DNA of 64,000 nucleotides. Source: Chelativorans multitrophicus (GTDB lineage Bacteria; Pseudomonadota; Alphaproteobacteria; Rhizobiales; Rhizobiaceae). The notes below the pieces were generated by a model, which did no database searches, was not told where the DNA came from, and saw only the letters and a program-made list of their open reading frames with translations. Shown one piece after another: positions 37,282 to 45,951 of this stretch. Both the position numbers and the translations under genes were made by a program. Position 1 is the first letter of the stretch. Each line of letters begins with the position of its first letter. The stretch spans positions 496,001 to 560,000 of the forward strand of contig NZ_JAAAPL010000001.1 in NCBI RefSeq assembly GCF_011317445.1. The letters run 5' to 3'.

Positions 37282-38424
37282 TCACGCCGCCGCCAATGCC
37301 AGCGCCTGCTGGCGCGCGTTCTGGCGCATCGCTTCAAGATGAATGCGCCGCAGCAAGCCGGCGAGCGCAGTGCCTGCCGGGTCTTCGAAGGCCCTCGGAT
37401 TGCCCTCCAGGGCCTTCAGCATGTGCCAGGAAGCCTCCTGCGGGCCCGCGGCGCGCTTTCCGTTCGCGACCTGACGCCAAATCTTCAGCGCGGCGAGAAT
37501 CGGCGCGTGCGTGATCTGCTTGAGGCCGGCCTTGGCGAGCAAGCCCGTTACCGCGCCATCCCTGCCGCGCGAAAGGGTGGAGCGCACACGCGCTTCGCTT
37601 GTCCCTGTGAGGGCTACGAGGACCGCGCCGAAGAAGTCGATTTTACCGTGAGCCACGGAGCGGGCGAGGAAGGCGGAGGTCAGATCCCCTCGAAGCCGCA
37701 AGTGCTCCACAAGCGCCGCGTGCTCCCGAGGCTCCGTCGTTTCGATAAGCGTGAGCGAGGCTTTCACGCAGGCCTCCCGTGTCAGCTTTTCCGCGCGCTC
37801 GGAACCCATGAGCGCCTGGACGAAACGGGCGGAGGAAAGCGCCTCCCCCACATGGACAAGCAACAGGTGACGGCAGTCGGATGGCAGGCGGCGGTCAGCT
37901 GCAAGGGCGGCGCGAACCCCGGAGTGAGCGCCGTGCCGCTCTATCATTCGGCGGAAACTCAAAGCCGCGATCTGTGCGCCTCCATTGCGCAGAAGCGCCA
38001 GGCAGGCCGGTGCTTCCCCCACTTCGGCGATGGCAGCCGCAAGCGCCATGGAAACCCAGGGGCGTGAGGCGATCAGAACCTGGATCCGCACCTCGCCCGT
38101 GGCCACCCAATCGATGAGGTCTATATCTGTGAGGAGAGGCGAGCGAACGAGCACGGGTGCTGCCACTTCCGGCTGATCGGTTGCCAGCGCCGCGACGACC
38201 TGCGGCGGCGCCGTGTGGCTGAGTGAAAGCACTTCGGCAAGCGCAAGACGAACCTGCGGCGAAGGATCTTCCGCCAGAAGGGTCATCGCGGCCTCGGCGG
38301 CCACCCGCTCCTCAAAGGGGAACTTTCTATGAAGATAGGCTCGCGCCAAAGCAGCGGCGGCCTGCGCGCGCTGTGACACCTTTGCCGTTGCGACCCAACG
38401 GAGAAAGTATTGGATGACAGCCAC
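37282..38424 (-). CDS. DUF2336 domain protein (HEAT-like helical repeats)
   Basis: A 380-residue, Ala/Leu-rich, all-helical protein. Repeating segments such as RAQAAAALARAYLHRKFPFE, DPSPQVRLALAEVLSLS and ALATDQPEVAAPVLVRSPLL are typical of the alphaproteobacterial DUF2336 family; HEAT-like helical packing is inferred. The function is unknown. The start is taken as GTG 38424, because GGGGGAG lies about 8 nt upstream; the frame stays open to 38550 without domain character. It is divergent from the MaoC gene. Confidence 0.75.
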   Translation of the reverse strand: MAVIQYFLRWVATAKVSQRAQAAAALARAYLHRKFPFEERVAAEAAMTLLAEDPSPQVRLALAEVLSLSHTAPPQVVAALATDQPEVAAPVLVRSPLLTDIDLIDWVATGEVRIQVLIASRPWVSMALAAAIAEVGEAPACLALLRNGGAQIAALSFRRMIERHGAHSGVRAALAADRRLPSDCRHLLLVHVGEALSSARFVQALMGSERAEKLTREACVKASLTLIETTEPREHAALVEHLRLRGDLTSAFLARSVAHGKIDFFGAVLVALTGTSEARVRSTLSRGRDGAVTGLLAKAGLKQITHAPILAALKIWRQVANGKRAAGPQEASWHMLKALEGNPRAFEDPAGTALAGLLRRIHLEAMRQNARQQALALAAA

Positions 38425-38569
38425 AATTTTTCTCCCCCTGATAAACCTCAGGTTAGGCGCTGTTCGTTTAGAATTCGTTGACCATAATTGCCGTTCGAAA
38501 GTCGTGTACCGACGCAACTTGCGGGTGGGACCCGCTCCGCTAAAATACACTCAACAAAAGGGGGTGATG

Positions 38570-39022
38570 ATGCCGGGTCTTTACCTTGAGGACTTTGAAC
38601 CGGGACAGGTTTTTCGTCATACTCTGCGCAAGACAATCACCGAGAGCGACAACGTTCTCTTTTCGGTGATGACGCTGAACCCGCAGCCCCTCCATATCGA
38701 CTTCGACTTCGCCGAGAAGACTGAATGGGGCAAGCCACTCGTGAACTCACTCTTCACGCTTGGACTCATGATCGGCATTTCAGTTCACGATACTACACTT
38801 GGCACGACGATTGCCAATCTCGGGATGACAGAAACAGTGTTTCCCCACCCGGTTTTCCACGGAGATACGCTGCGTGTGGAAACAGAAGTGAAGAATTTGC
38901 GTGCATCGCGGTCCAAACCTGACCGCGGCATCGTCGAATTCGAGCATCGCGGCTTCAATCAACACGATGTGCTGGTGGCCCGGTGCCTGCGGCAAGCGAT
39001 GATCGTGAAAAGGAACGCCTGA
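38570..39022 (+). CDS. MaoC-like hot-dog fold dehydratase
   Basis: A 150-residue enoyl-CoA hydratase-like protein. Recognisable by LEDFEPGQVFRHTLRKTITE, the catalytic-site region NPQPLHIDFDFAEKTEWGKP (Asp/His of the hydratase-2 motif), VNSLFTLGLMIGIS, and FHGDTLRVETEV. ATG 38570 has AGGGGG 5 nt upstream; ATG 38567 is the alternative. Its TGA overlaps the ATG of the following CitE-like gene (39020-39024), so both probably act on one CoA thioester pathway. Confidence 0.85.
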   Translation: MPGLYLEDFEPGQVFRHTLRKTITESDNVLFSVMTLNPQPLHIDFDFAEKTEWGKPLVNSLFTLGLMIGISVHDTTLGTTIANLGMTETVFPHPVFHGDTLRVETEVKNLRASRSKPDRGIVEFEHRGFNQHDVLVARCLRQAMIVKRNA

Positions 39023-39897
39023 TGCGCTCGCTGCTTTTCGTTCCCGCTGATTCGGAGCGCAAAATGACGAAAGCGCTTCAATCCGGGGCCGACGTGCTGA
39101 TCCTGGACCTTGAGGATTCGGTTGGCCCTTCCCGAAAAGAAGAAGCGCGCCGGCTTGCGGCCGACTTTCTCGCGCGGCACGAGACGCCAACCCTAATATA
39201 TGTGCGCGTGAACGCGCTCTCGACGGGACTGACCGATGAGGATCTGGCGGCGGTCATGCCGGGCCGACCGGCAGGGATCATGCTGCCCAAAGCCGAAGGG
39301 GGGCAGGACATCTCCCTCCTTTCCGTTAAGCTCCGCGTTTGTGAGGCCGAGAACGGGATTGAGGATGGCGCAACGCACATCCTTCCCATTATCACGGAAA
39401 CCGGAAAGGCCATATTTTCGGCCCAGACGATCGCTGGCTCAAGCGAGCGGCTTTCCGCTCTCACCTGGGGAGCGGAGGACCTTTCCGCCGCAATCGGAGC
39501 GCGGGCTACCCGCGATGATGCAGGCCGATATACGAGTGTTTTCGCGCTTGCACGCTCCATCACCCTCTTTGCCGCCGCCGATGCCGGCGTGCCGGCGATC
39601 GACACTGTCTTCCCCGCCTTCCGGGATCTCGATGCCTTCGCACGCGATTGCAGAGAGGCGGAACGCGACGGCTTTACGGGAAAGATGGCCATCCATCCCT
39701 CGCAGGTGCCGTTCATCAATGCCGCCTTCACCCCTTCCGAGGAGGCGATCGATCATTCGCGCCGGGTTGTTGCGGCCTTCGCCGAAACCGGGGAAACCGG
39801 CGTTGTGAATCTCGATGGTGAAATGGTCGATCGGCCCCATTTCATCCGGGCAACGCGCATCCTGGAACGCGCGCGCCTTGCCGGACTGGGGGAATAG
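39022..39897 (+). CDS. HpcH/HpaI aldolase/citrate lyase family CoA-ester lyase
   Basis: TIM-barrel lyase of the CitE/malyl-CoA lyase type (291 residues). Motifs: RSLLFVPADSERKMTKAL, VLILDLEDSVGPSRK (Mg-binding acidic residues), RVNALSTG, GIMLPKAEG, ITETGKAIF, LTWGAEDLSAAIGA and MAIHPSQVPFIN. The MaoC-CitE pair suggests hydration plus C-C cleavage of a 3-hydroxyacyl- or malyl-type CoA. The substrate (malyl-, methylmalyl- or citramalyl-CoA) cannot be fixed from sequence. The last codons lie in a repeat element. Confidence 0.85.
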   Translation: MRSLLFVPADSERKMTKALQSGADVLILDLEDSVGPSRKEEARRLAADFLARHETPTLIYVRVNALSTGLTDEDLAAVMPGRPAGIMLPKAEGGQDISLLSVKLRVCEAENGIEDGATHILPIITETGKAIFSAQTIAGSSERLSALTWGAEDLSAAIGARATRDDAGRYTSVFALARSITLFAAADAGVPAIDTVFPAFRDLDAFARDCREAERDGFTGKMAIHPSQVPFINAAFTPSEEAIDHSRRVVAAFAETGETGVVNLDGEMVDRPHFIRATRILERARLAGLGE

Positions 39898-39986
39898 GGC
39901 AATACGGCAGCAGGCAGTAAGTGGGGTCACAACGGTCGCCAGCAGCTGCGAAAAATTTTCCGCTACTGCCTTACTGCGCTATTCCC
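39890..39986. repeat. Imperfect inverted repeat between the CitE-like and nitroreductase genes
   Basis: Left arm 39890-39915 and right arm 39961-39986 match at about 20 of 26 positions (GGGAATAG.GCA.TA.GGCAG.AG). The right side continues with TTACT/CGCTACTCCC units up to 40010. It contains both convergent stop codons (39895-39897 and 40003-40005). Its GAATAG/CTATTC units resemble the 37159-37280 element. Confidence 0.6.
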
Positions 39987-40002
39987 TTACTACCTTACTC
40001 CG

Positions 40003-40584
40003 CTACTCCCACGGCCCTTGATAATCGCTGACCAGGCTCGCCACATCGGGTCTTGGTCGGTCTGGCGTATTTCCATGGTGCTTGCCGATATGCACGAAGC
40101 CGATCACCCGTTCGTGCGGCGCGATCCCCAAAATCCGCCGGCCCTCCTCGACATCCGAGTACCAGTTGGTGATCATGTTGGTGTGATAACCCACTGCTCT
40201 CGCGGCGATCATGAGGTTCATGGCCACCATGCCGCCCGAAAGAAACATCTCCCATTGCGGAATTTTGATGCTTTCCTTGGGGCTCGAGACCACTCCGATG
40301 ACGAGCGGCGCGCGTGAAAAACGCGTCAGTTCCTGCTGTCGGCGCGCATCGTTTAGCGGTCCTTCGCGCTTTTCCGCAAGCTCTGCGAGCAAATGACCGA
40401 CGCGCTCGCGTGCCTCGCCACGATAAAGAATGAAACGCCATGGCGTGAGCTGGCCATGATCGGGCACACGGGTGGCGGCCCGCAAAATGATATCGAGCTC
40501 ACGATCCGACGGGGCGGGCGCGGCAAGCTCGTGGATCGGCGCCGAACGGCGCTCAAGCAAAAGGTCGATCACTGCATTGCTCAA
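40003..40584 (-). CDS. Nitroreductase family protein
   Basis: FMN-dependent oxidoreductase of about 193 residues. It shows the N-terminal IDLLLERRSAPIHEL, RAATRVPDHGQLTPWRFILY (FMN-phosphate binding region), the central WEMFLSGGMVAMNLMIAARA and YHTNMITNWYSD, and the C-terminal VIGFVHIGKHHG. This matches the small YdjA-like nitroreductase group. The start is placed at TTG 40584, with AGGAG 8 nt upstream; GTG 40590 is possible but too close to that site. Physiological substrate unknown. Confidence 0.85.
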   Translation of the reverse strand: MSNAVIDLLLERRSAPIHELAAPAPSDRELDIILRAATRVPDHGQLTPWRFILYRGEARERVGHLLAELAEKREGPLNDARRQQELTRFSRAPLVIGVVSSPKESIKIPQWEMFLSGGMVAMNLMIAARAVGYHTNMITNWYSDVEEGRRILGIAPHERVIGFVHIGKHHGNTPDRPRPDVASLVSDYQGPWE

Positions 40585-40677
40585 GAACACATCTCCTGTG
40601 GTGGAAGGGCAGCCGAAACCTTCGCGAGGCAAAGCTCGCATGGCTGCAGTCTTGAAATTGCCACCGGCTTGGGCTTC

Positions 40678-41628
40678 ATGGCAAGCATGTGGTTGGTGGC
40701 CAAACGAATCATAGTGATATCCTTCCTTGCAGCGGGGGTTCCAGCAGCCCCTGCCCTGGCCCAGGATGACAGCCGGAATTTGCCCGGCCTGACCGAATTT
40801 GCCGCGCCGCAAACCCAGTCTCCCCTTGCCCAGGCGAAAGCGTCGCAGGTGGTGCTTGCAGCACAGCTTACCAAGGATGCGCCGGAAATTCCGGGCGGCC
40901 TGACATGGCGTGTCTTCAGCCCGGAACCGGGGCCCGATGGCAAATTGCCGCTCGTGGCGACAGCAAAGGGCGGAACGAGCGCCTTTTCGCTCGCGCCCGG
41001 CAGCTATCTGGTCCATGCCGCTTACGGGCGAGCGGGCGCGACCAAGCGAATAACGGTCGCGGGAGAAGCCAAGCACGAGAGCCTCGTGCTCGATGCTGGA
41101 GGTCTCAAGCTTGACGCTGTGCTTCCCGGCGACATCCGGATTCCCGAGAAGCAACTGCGCTTTTCCATTTATGAGGCAGAGCCGGACGCTACCGGAGAGC
41201 GCCCGTTGATTGTACCGGATGTGCGGCCGAACGCGATCGTGCGGCTCAATGCAGGCACATATCACGTCGTCTCCAACTATGGCCCGATCGCAGTCATCCG
41301 CTCCGACATTCGCGTGGAGGCGGGCCAATTGACGGAAGCAACGGTCGAGCATAGGGCGGCCGAGATGACGCTGAAGCTGGTGCGTGAAACCGGAGGCGAA
41401 GCGATCGCCGACACGGCGTGGTCTATCCTTACGGAGACGGGCGAGATCGTGCTCGATACGGTCGGCGCCTATGCCTCGATCGTGCTGCCCGAGGGCGACT
41501 ATACGATTGTGGCGAAGAACCGAGAGCGCATCTATCAGCGCGATTTCACGGTGACACCCGGCCAGAAGCAAGACGTGGAGCTTCTGCCCGAGGACCTCAT
41601 TCCGCCCGATGAAGAATTTACGGATTAG
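40678..41628 (+). CDS. Exported protein with repeated beta-sandwich-like segments, function unknown
   Basis: A 316-residue product with a signal peptide (IIVISFLAAGVPAAPALAQ, cleaved near residue 29). The mature part holds at least three similar segments of about 75-85 residues; each has a 'sling' such as FSLAPGSYLVHAAYG, VRLNAGTYHVVSNYG and IVLPEGDYTIVAKN, like carboxypeptidase-regulatory or PEGA-type beta sandwiches. It ends in an acidic tail (PEDLIPPDEEFTD). It is probably periplasmic. No strong Shine-Dalgarno is visible before ATG 40678; ATG 40687 is in the same frame. Confidence 0.72.
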   Translation: MASMWLVAKRIIVISFLAAGVPAAPALAQDDSRNLPGLTEFAAPQTQSPLAQAKASQVVLAAQLTKDAPEIPGGLTWRVFSPEPGPDGKLPLVATAKGGTSAFSLAPGSYLVHAAYGRAGATKRITVAGEAKHESLVLDAGGLKLDAVLPGDIRIPEKQLRFSIYEAEPDATGERPLIVPDVRPNAIVRLNAGTYHVVSNYGPIAVIRSDIRVEAGQLTEATVEHRAAEMTLKLVRETGGEAIADTAWSILTETGEIVLDTVGAYASIVLPEGDYTIVAKNRERIYQRDFTVTPGQKQDVELLPEDLIPPDEEFTD

Positions 41629-41969
41629 GCCGTGAACCCATAAAGGCAGCATGACCGACTTGGGGGTGGTGAAGCAGACGGTCAGCTTCTGGGGGCTGAA
41701 GTTGAGAAAGAGGCCGTTCAGGTGATCGCCGCACTTCGACCGCAACGCGCCCCATTCCGGTCTCTGCGCGTAACATCTGGGGCTAGACGTCGCCAGAATG
41801 GCCGCGCGCGAGAACGGTATAGACGAGGGCGGCGACACGAGTGCATCCTATGAAGCTGCAAGATTCGAGGTTGAGAAGATAAGAACAATTGTTGTGCATG
41901 TTCATCATTTGGCCTTCACAGTAAGGCACACTATTTATATCTCTGATCAGACCGTGGGAGGTTGCCGCA
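41629..41969. other. Unassigned stretch at the left edge of the ImmA/PIN-like insert
   Basis: No intact gene is recognised. On the minus strand, about 41650-41780 reads as a coding-like fragment with no start of its own (includes NGLFLNFSPQKLTVCF), which could be a remnant of a mobile or repeated gene; its family is not identified. The right part (41900-41969) is AT-richer and holds the promoter and ribosome binding site of the metallopeptidase gene. Confidence 0.35.
41909..41937 (+). promoter_or_regulatory. Putative promoter of the ImmA/IrrE-type gene
   Basis: TTGGCC (41909-41914), a 17-nt spacer and TATTTA (41932-41937). Transcription would begin near 41944, 12 nt before the GGGAGG Shine-Dalgarno at 41956-41961. 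This placement supports a translation start near 41970. Confidence 0.5.
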
Positions 41970-42998
41970 CTGAATCCGATCGCCGATAGGGCCGCTAAAC
42001 TTGAACGGGAACTACGCTCAGAGCTTGCCGAACTCGGAGTGGCTTGGCGGTCGTTGAAGCTTGTGCTCCCGGACTGGATCGAGACGGCCTTTGACAGCAA
42101 ATCCGGTATGGTCGAGCTGAAGACCTTTCTGTCGCGCAACACCGGTTTGCAGATAACGTCTGACGGCCATCTCGCGCCGAAGGATCTCCCTGCTGCTTGC
42201 TTCAAGACCAATGCTGCAACATCAGTCGAGCAGGTAACTGCCGCCCGAAGCATGGCGACCGCTTGTGCCCGTTTGGTCGCAAAGGCGACAAAGATCCCAT
42301 ACACGCGACTGCCTGACGCTGCAGACGCTTTCCGCGAGCAGGTTCTACGGCAGAACAGTAAACCGTGGATCGACTTGTCGATGCTGCTGTCCGCTTGCTG
42401 GGCGCACGGAGTCCCTGTCCTTTTCTTGCCGTCTCTGCCGGTTCAGGGGCGGAAGATGGAGGGCATGGTCACGTACGTAAGTGATCGGCCTGTGATCATC
42501 CTTACGAAAAAAGTGCCTCACCCGGACTGGCTCTTATTCATCCTTGCGCACGAGATCGGACACTTGGCCAAGGGGCACCTGCCTGAGGACGAAGGCCAGG
42601 CTATCGTGGACGACACGGTAGAAGTGAAGACTGGCGACGACCGCGACCAGCAGGAACGGGAGGCTAATGGGTTTGCGACCCATCTTCTTGCTCCGGGCGG
42701 CAAAGAGGTCACCATTGGGCGCCGTTTGCCTGTCGCTGCGCGGTTTGCCGCGCTTGCCCAGAAATATGGTCACGATAATGGGATGGCACCTGGCTACGTC
42801 ATCCTGAACGCCGTTCACAATTCGCTCATCAACGGAAGGAAGCCGTATGCACTCGGCCAGGCCGCGCTCAAGCTACTGCCGCCAGATGGAGGTCCGAGTG
42901 CGGCCGAGTTCTGCAAGATTGCTCTGCGCGACAATATAGATATAGACCTGCTTCGCGACGACAGTATCGAATTCCTAGAGAAACTCGAATTGCTCTAG
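41970..42998 (+). CDS. ImmA/IrrE family metallopeptidase
   Basis: Zinc peptidase of the M78 (COG2856) family, whose members cleave repressors in mobile elements (ImmA) or stress regulators (IrrE/PprI). The motif LAHEIGHLAKGH provides HExxH (residues 194-198 from the CTG start), with a later glutamate region DQQEREANGFATHLL typical of the family. The N-terminal ~120 residues are helical and not a recognisable HTH. The start is uncertain: CTG 41970 fits the Shine-Dalgarno, while GTG 42039 gives 319 residues but has no good site. It is followed after 13 nt by the PIN-like gene. Its GC content looks lower than its neighbours'. Confidence 0.8.
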   Translation: MNPIADRAAKLERELRSELAELGVAWRSLKLVLPDWIETAFDSKSGMVELKTFLSRNTGLQITSDGHLAPKDLPAACFKTNAATSVEQVTAARSMATACARLVAKATKIPYTRLPDAADAFREQVLRQNSKPWIDLSMLLSACWAHGVPVLFLPSLPVQGRKMEGMVTYVSDRPVIILTKKVPHPDWLLFILAHEIGHLAKGHLPEDEGQAIVDDTVEVKTGDDRDQQEREANGFATHLLAPGGKEVTIGRRLPVAARFAALAQKYGHDNGMAPGYVILNAVHNSLINGRKPYALGQAALKLLPPDGGPSAAEFCKIALRDNIDIDLLRDDSIEFLEKLELL

Positions 42999-43011
42999 GA
43001 ACTTCCTCATC

Positions 43012-43650
43012 GTGATAGGGCTGTTCGACCGTGACGTATTTCTCAAGCTCTGCTGCTGCAATCTTTGGTTTGAGGCGGTCGAAGCGCTCGGGATAACTGA
43101 TCCGTTCCGACTTGCCGCGACAAGCAGCGAGAAGTCCAATCGCAAGAAGATCACTCAGATGCTCCGCGACATGGATCCTGAGGAGGCCCTCCTGCGAACA
43201 CAAGAGATCGTACATACCGTGCCGGTCTTGCCGGATGAGTGGGTTGAAGAGATCTACGCGGCTCAGAGTTTCCAAGAACTGTCGGACATCGACGGTATTG
43301 ATGGCGGCGAACAAGTTCTGGCTGCGATCCTGATCGCTGCCCCAGAAGGTCGGGTTCTGCTCTCCGGGGACAAGCGGTTCGTTCAGGCGTTTCGTGAAAA
43401 CCTGCCAGAGCGCTGGGATGCGCTCGGCGGTTCGATCATTTCCTTCGAAGCATGCATGCTTGCCATCGAAGAAAGATATGGATTTGACTATCTGCGCGAG
43501 CGTGTTCACGCGGTGAAGCACTGCGATGGCAGCCTCAGACTAGCCGTTGGCGATGAGCCAACCGCAGAGACATTTCGCGAGGCGATGGCGTCATTCAATC
43601 CGTGCCGGATTGTTGAGCCTGTAGTCGAACAAGTGGTCGTCGTGGAATAG
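43012..43650 (+). CDS. PIN-like domain protein paired with the metallopeptidase
   Basis: A 212-residue protein without a confident named family. PIN-type features: it opens MIGLFDRDVFLKL (Asp6 or Asp8), has DGIDGGEQVLAA (Glu100) and RVLLSGDKRFVQAF (Asp120), in the order and spacing of acidic residues that bind metal in PIN nucleases. A helical insert with basic residues (SEKSNRKKITQML) lies in between. Operonic coupling to an ImmA/IrrE-type peptidase suggests a toxin- or defence-like pair. Nuclease function is inference. Confidence 0.5.
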   Translation: MIGLFDRDVFLKLCCCNLWFEAVEALGITDPFRLAATSSEKSNRKKITQMLRDMDPEEALLRTQEIVHTVPVLPDEWVEEIYAAQSFQELSDIDGIDGGEQVLAAILIAAPEGRVLLSGDKRFVQAFRENLPERWDALGGSIISFEACMLAIEERYGFDYLRERVHAVKHCDGSLRLAVGDEPTAETFREAMASFNPCRIVEPVVEQVVVVE

Positions 43651-43651
43651 G

Positions 43652-43851
43652 GCTACGTACTTTAAGTAGGCGGTCGCTGAATGGAAGGTTCATCACAAGG
43701 GTGCACAGAGCTGGCCGGCCCCGGCTCTGCCGTCTGGCGGGACTGAACGAACGGCAGGTTTTGGGTGGGGCGTAAGCAATACGAACGGCGATAATGCGGT
43801 CGCTCGCCGACCGGCACATTCTGCGGCTTATGACTCTACGGCGTGATGAAA
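43652..43851. other. Unassigned right edge of the insert
   Basis: The 200 nt between the PIN-like gene stop and the thrS terminator contain no supported gene. Short open frames on both strands show no recognisable similarity, start site or Shine-Dalgarno. It may be debris from the event that brought in the two upstream genes. Confidence 0.3.
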
Positions 43852-43870
43852 GCGCCGGCTTTGCCGGCGC
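43852..43870 (-). terminator. thrS terminator hairpin
   Basis: An 8-bp perfect GC-rich stem GCGCCGGC / GCCGGCGC with a 3-nt loop starts 5 nt after the thrS stop. On the minus strand it is followed by TTTCATC, a short T tract. Confidence 0.7.
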
Positions 43871-43875
43871 CCTCA

Positions 43876-45846
43876 CTAAGCCTTGGCCCGCCGAATGTCG
43901 GGCGGGGTAGCCTCGTCGATCAGCTGGGCAATCGCTTCCGCCAGGAGCAATGACGCTTGATCCCGGCTGCCGAGCCGGCGGATGTTCACGCTGCCTTCCT
44001 CCGCCTCGCGCTTGCCGCAAACGAGGATGACCGGCACCTTTGCGAGGCTGTGCTCGCGGACCTTGTAGTTGATCTTCTCGTTGCGCAAGTCGGCCTCGGC
44101 GGTAAGGCCTGCCGCTTTCAGTTGCTGGGTCACCTGCCGGGCATAGTCGTCGGCGTCCGACGTGATCGTTGCCACCACCACCTGCAACGGCGCGAACCAT
44201 AGCGGGAAGTGTCCCGCATAGTTCTCGATCAGGATGCCGAGGAAGCGCTCCATCGAGCCGCAGATGGCGCGATGGATCATCACCGGCTGTTTCTTCTCCG
44301 AATCCTTGTCGATGTAGAAGGCGCCGAAGCGCTCCGGCAGGTTGAAATCCACCTGTGTCGTGCCGCACTGCCACTGGCGGCCAATGGCATCTTTCAGCAC
44401 GTAATCGAATTTCGGACCGTAGAAGGCACCGTCTCCCGGATTGATCGCGGTCTTGATGCGTCCTCCCGAACGTTCCGCAATCTGCTCCAAGACGCCGCCC
44501 ATGATCTCTTCCGCGTGATCCCAGAGCGCATCGGAGCCCACGCGCTTCTCAGGCCGCGTGGAGAAGAAGACCTGAATCTCCTCGAAGCCGAAATCGGCAT
44601 AGGTGGAGAGGATCAGATCGTTGATCTTGAGGCACTCCTCGGCGAGCTGATCTTCCGTGCAGAAGATATGCGCATCGTCCTGTGTGAAGCCGCGCACGCG
44701 CATCAGCCCATGCAAGGCGCCCGAAGGCTCATAGCGGTGAACGGCGCCAAATTCGGCAAGGCGGATCGGCAGGTCGCGGTAGGACTTCAGGCCATGCTTG
44801 AAGATCTGCACATGGCCGGGGCAGTTCATCGGCTTCAGCGCGAAGGTGCGCTTGTCCTCCGCCTCCTCGTCGGCGCACTCGACCTTGAACATGTTCTCCT
44901 TGTACCAGCCCCAGTGGCCTGAGGTCTGCCACAGGGAATGGTCGAGCACCTGCGGCGCATTCACCTCCTGATACACACCGTCGAGCCGGCGGCGCATGTA
45001 GGAGACAAGGTTCTGGAACATGCGCCAGCCCTTGGCGTGCCAGAAGACGACGCCCGGCCCCTCCTCCTGGAAATGGAACAGGTCCATCTCGCGGCCGAGG
45101 CGGCGATGATCGCGCTTTTCCGCCTCCTCCAGCATCTGCAGATAAGAGTCGAGCTGCTGCTGGTCCGCCCAGGCAGTACCGTAGATGCGCGTCAGCATCG
45201 GGCGGTTGGAATCGCCGCGCCAATAGGCGCCGGCAACCTTCATCAGCTTGAACGCCTTGCCGATCTGGCCGGTCGAGGCCATGTGCGGGCCGCGGCAGAG
45301 ATCGAACCAATCGCCCTGAAAGTAGATTTTCAGGTCCTGGTCTTCCGGGATGGCGTCGATCAGCTCGACCTTGTAGCTCTCGCCCTTGTCGGCAAAAACC
45401 TTCTTCGCCTTGTCGCGCGGCCAGACTTCCTTGGAAAACCGCTTATTGCGGTCGACGATCTCCCGCATCTTCTTCTCGATAACCGGCAGGTCATCCAGCG
45501 TGAAGGGCTCATTGCGGGCGAAATCGTAATAGAAGCCGTTCTCGATCACCGGGCCGATGGTCACCTGGGTGCCCGGCCACAATTCCTGCACGGCTTCGGC
45601 CAGCACATGCGCCGCGTCGTGCCTGATAAGCTCCAGCGCGCGCGGGTCCTCGCGCGTGATGATCTCTATCTTGCCGCTGCGCTCAACGGGATCGGATAGA
45701 TCGCGCAGGGAGCCGTCCATGGCATAGGCGACGGCCTTCTTGGCCAGCGATTTCGATATGGATTCTGCAATGTCGGCTCCGGTCATCGCCGCATCGACAT
45801 TGCGGACGGAGCCATCGGGGAATGTCAGGGAAGCGGCTTCAGCCAT
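43876..45846 (-). CDS. thrS: Threonyl-tRNA synthetase
   Basis: Charges tRNA-Thr. The 656-residue product has the N-terminal TGS domain ([20 protein letters not shown]), the editing domain with [11 protein letters not shown] and a later C/H zinc-type site ([13 protein letters not shown]), the class II catalytic core ([46 protein letters not shown]) and the anticodon-binding domain. ATG 45846 (MAEAASL) has AAGGAG upstream; the frame extends 18 codons further without support. No T-box is expected or seen in this group. Confidence 0.96.
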   Translation of the reverse strand: MAEAASLTFPDGSVRNVDAAMTGADIAESISKSLAKKAVAYAMDGSLRDLSDPVERSGKIEIITREDPRALELIRHDAAHVLAEAVQELWPGTQVTIGPVIENGFYYDFARNEPFTLDDLPVIEKKMREIVDRNKRFSKEVWPRDKAKKVFADKGESYKVELIDAIPEDQDLKIYFQGDWFDLCRGPHMASTGQIGKAFKLMKVAGAYWRGDSNRPMLTRIYGTAWADQQQLDSYLQMLEEAEKRDHRRLGREMDLFHFQEEGPGVVFWHAKGWRMFQNLVSYMRRRLDGVYQEVNAPQVLDHSLWQTSGHWGWYKENMFKVECADEEAEDKRTFALKPMNCPGHVQIFKHGLKSYRDLPIRLAEFGAVHRYEPSGALHGLMRVRGFTQDDAHIFCTEDQLAEECLKINDLILSTYADFGFEEIQVFFSTRPEKRVGSDALWDHAEEIMGGVLEQIAERSGGRIKTAINPGDGAFYGPKFDYVLKDAIGRQWQCGTTQVDFNLPERFGAFYIDKDSEKKQPVMIHRAICGSMERFLGILIENYAGHFPLWFAPLQVVVATITSDADDYARQVTQQLKAAGLTAEADLRNEKINYKVREHSLAKVPVILVCGKREAEEGSVNIRRLGSRDQASLLLAEAIAQLIDEATPPDIRRAKA

Positions 45847-45951
45847 TGGAATCTCCTTATCCAGTCCCGCCAACGAGCGCGGGTGGTGAAAGACAATCAA
45901 GGCTGTCGCATCTAGCGGGATAGAGGGGGATCGGCAAGCCCCCAGTGGAAT

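Noticed and set aside
40585-41838. Extension of the nitroreductase into a single ~611-residue protein
   Set aside because: The added part is the antisense of the exported-protein gene; a ribosome site at about 40593-40597 and family length set the start at 40584.
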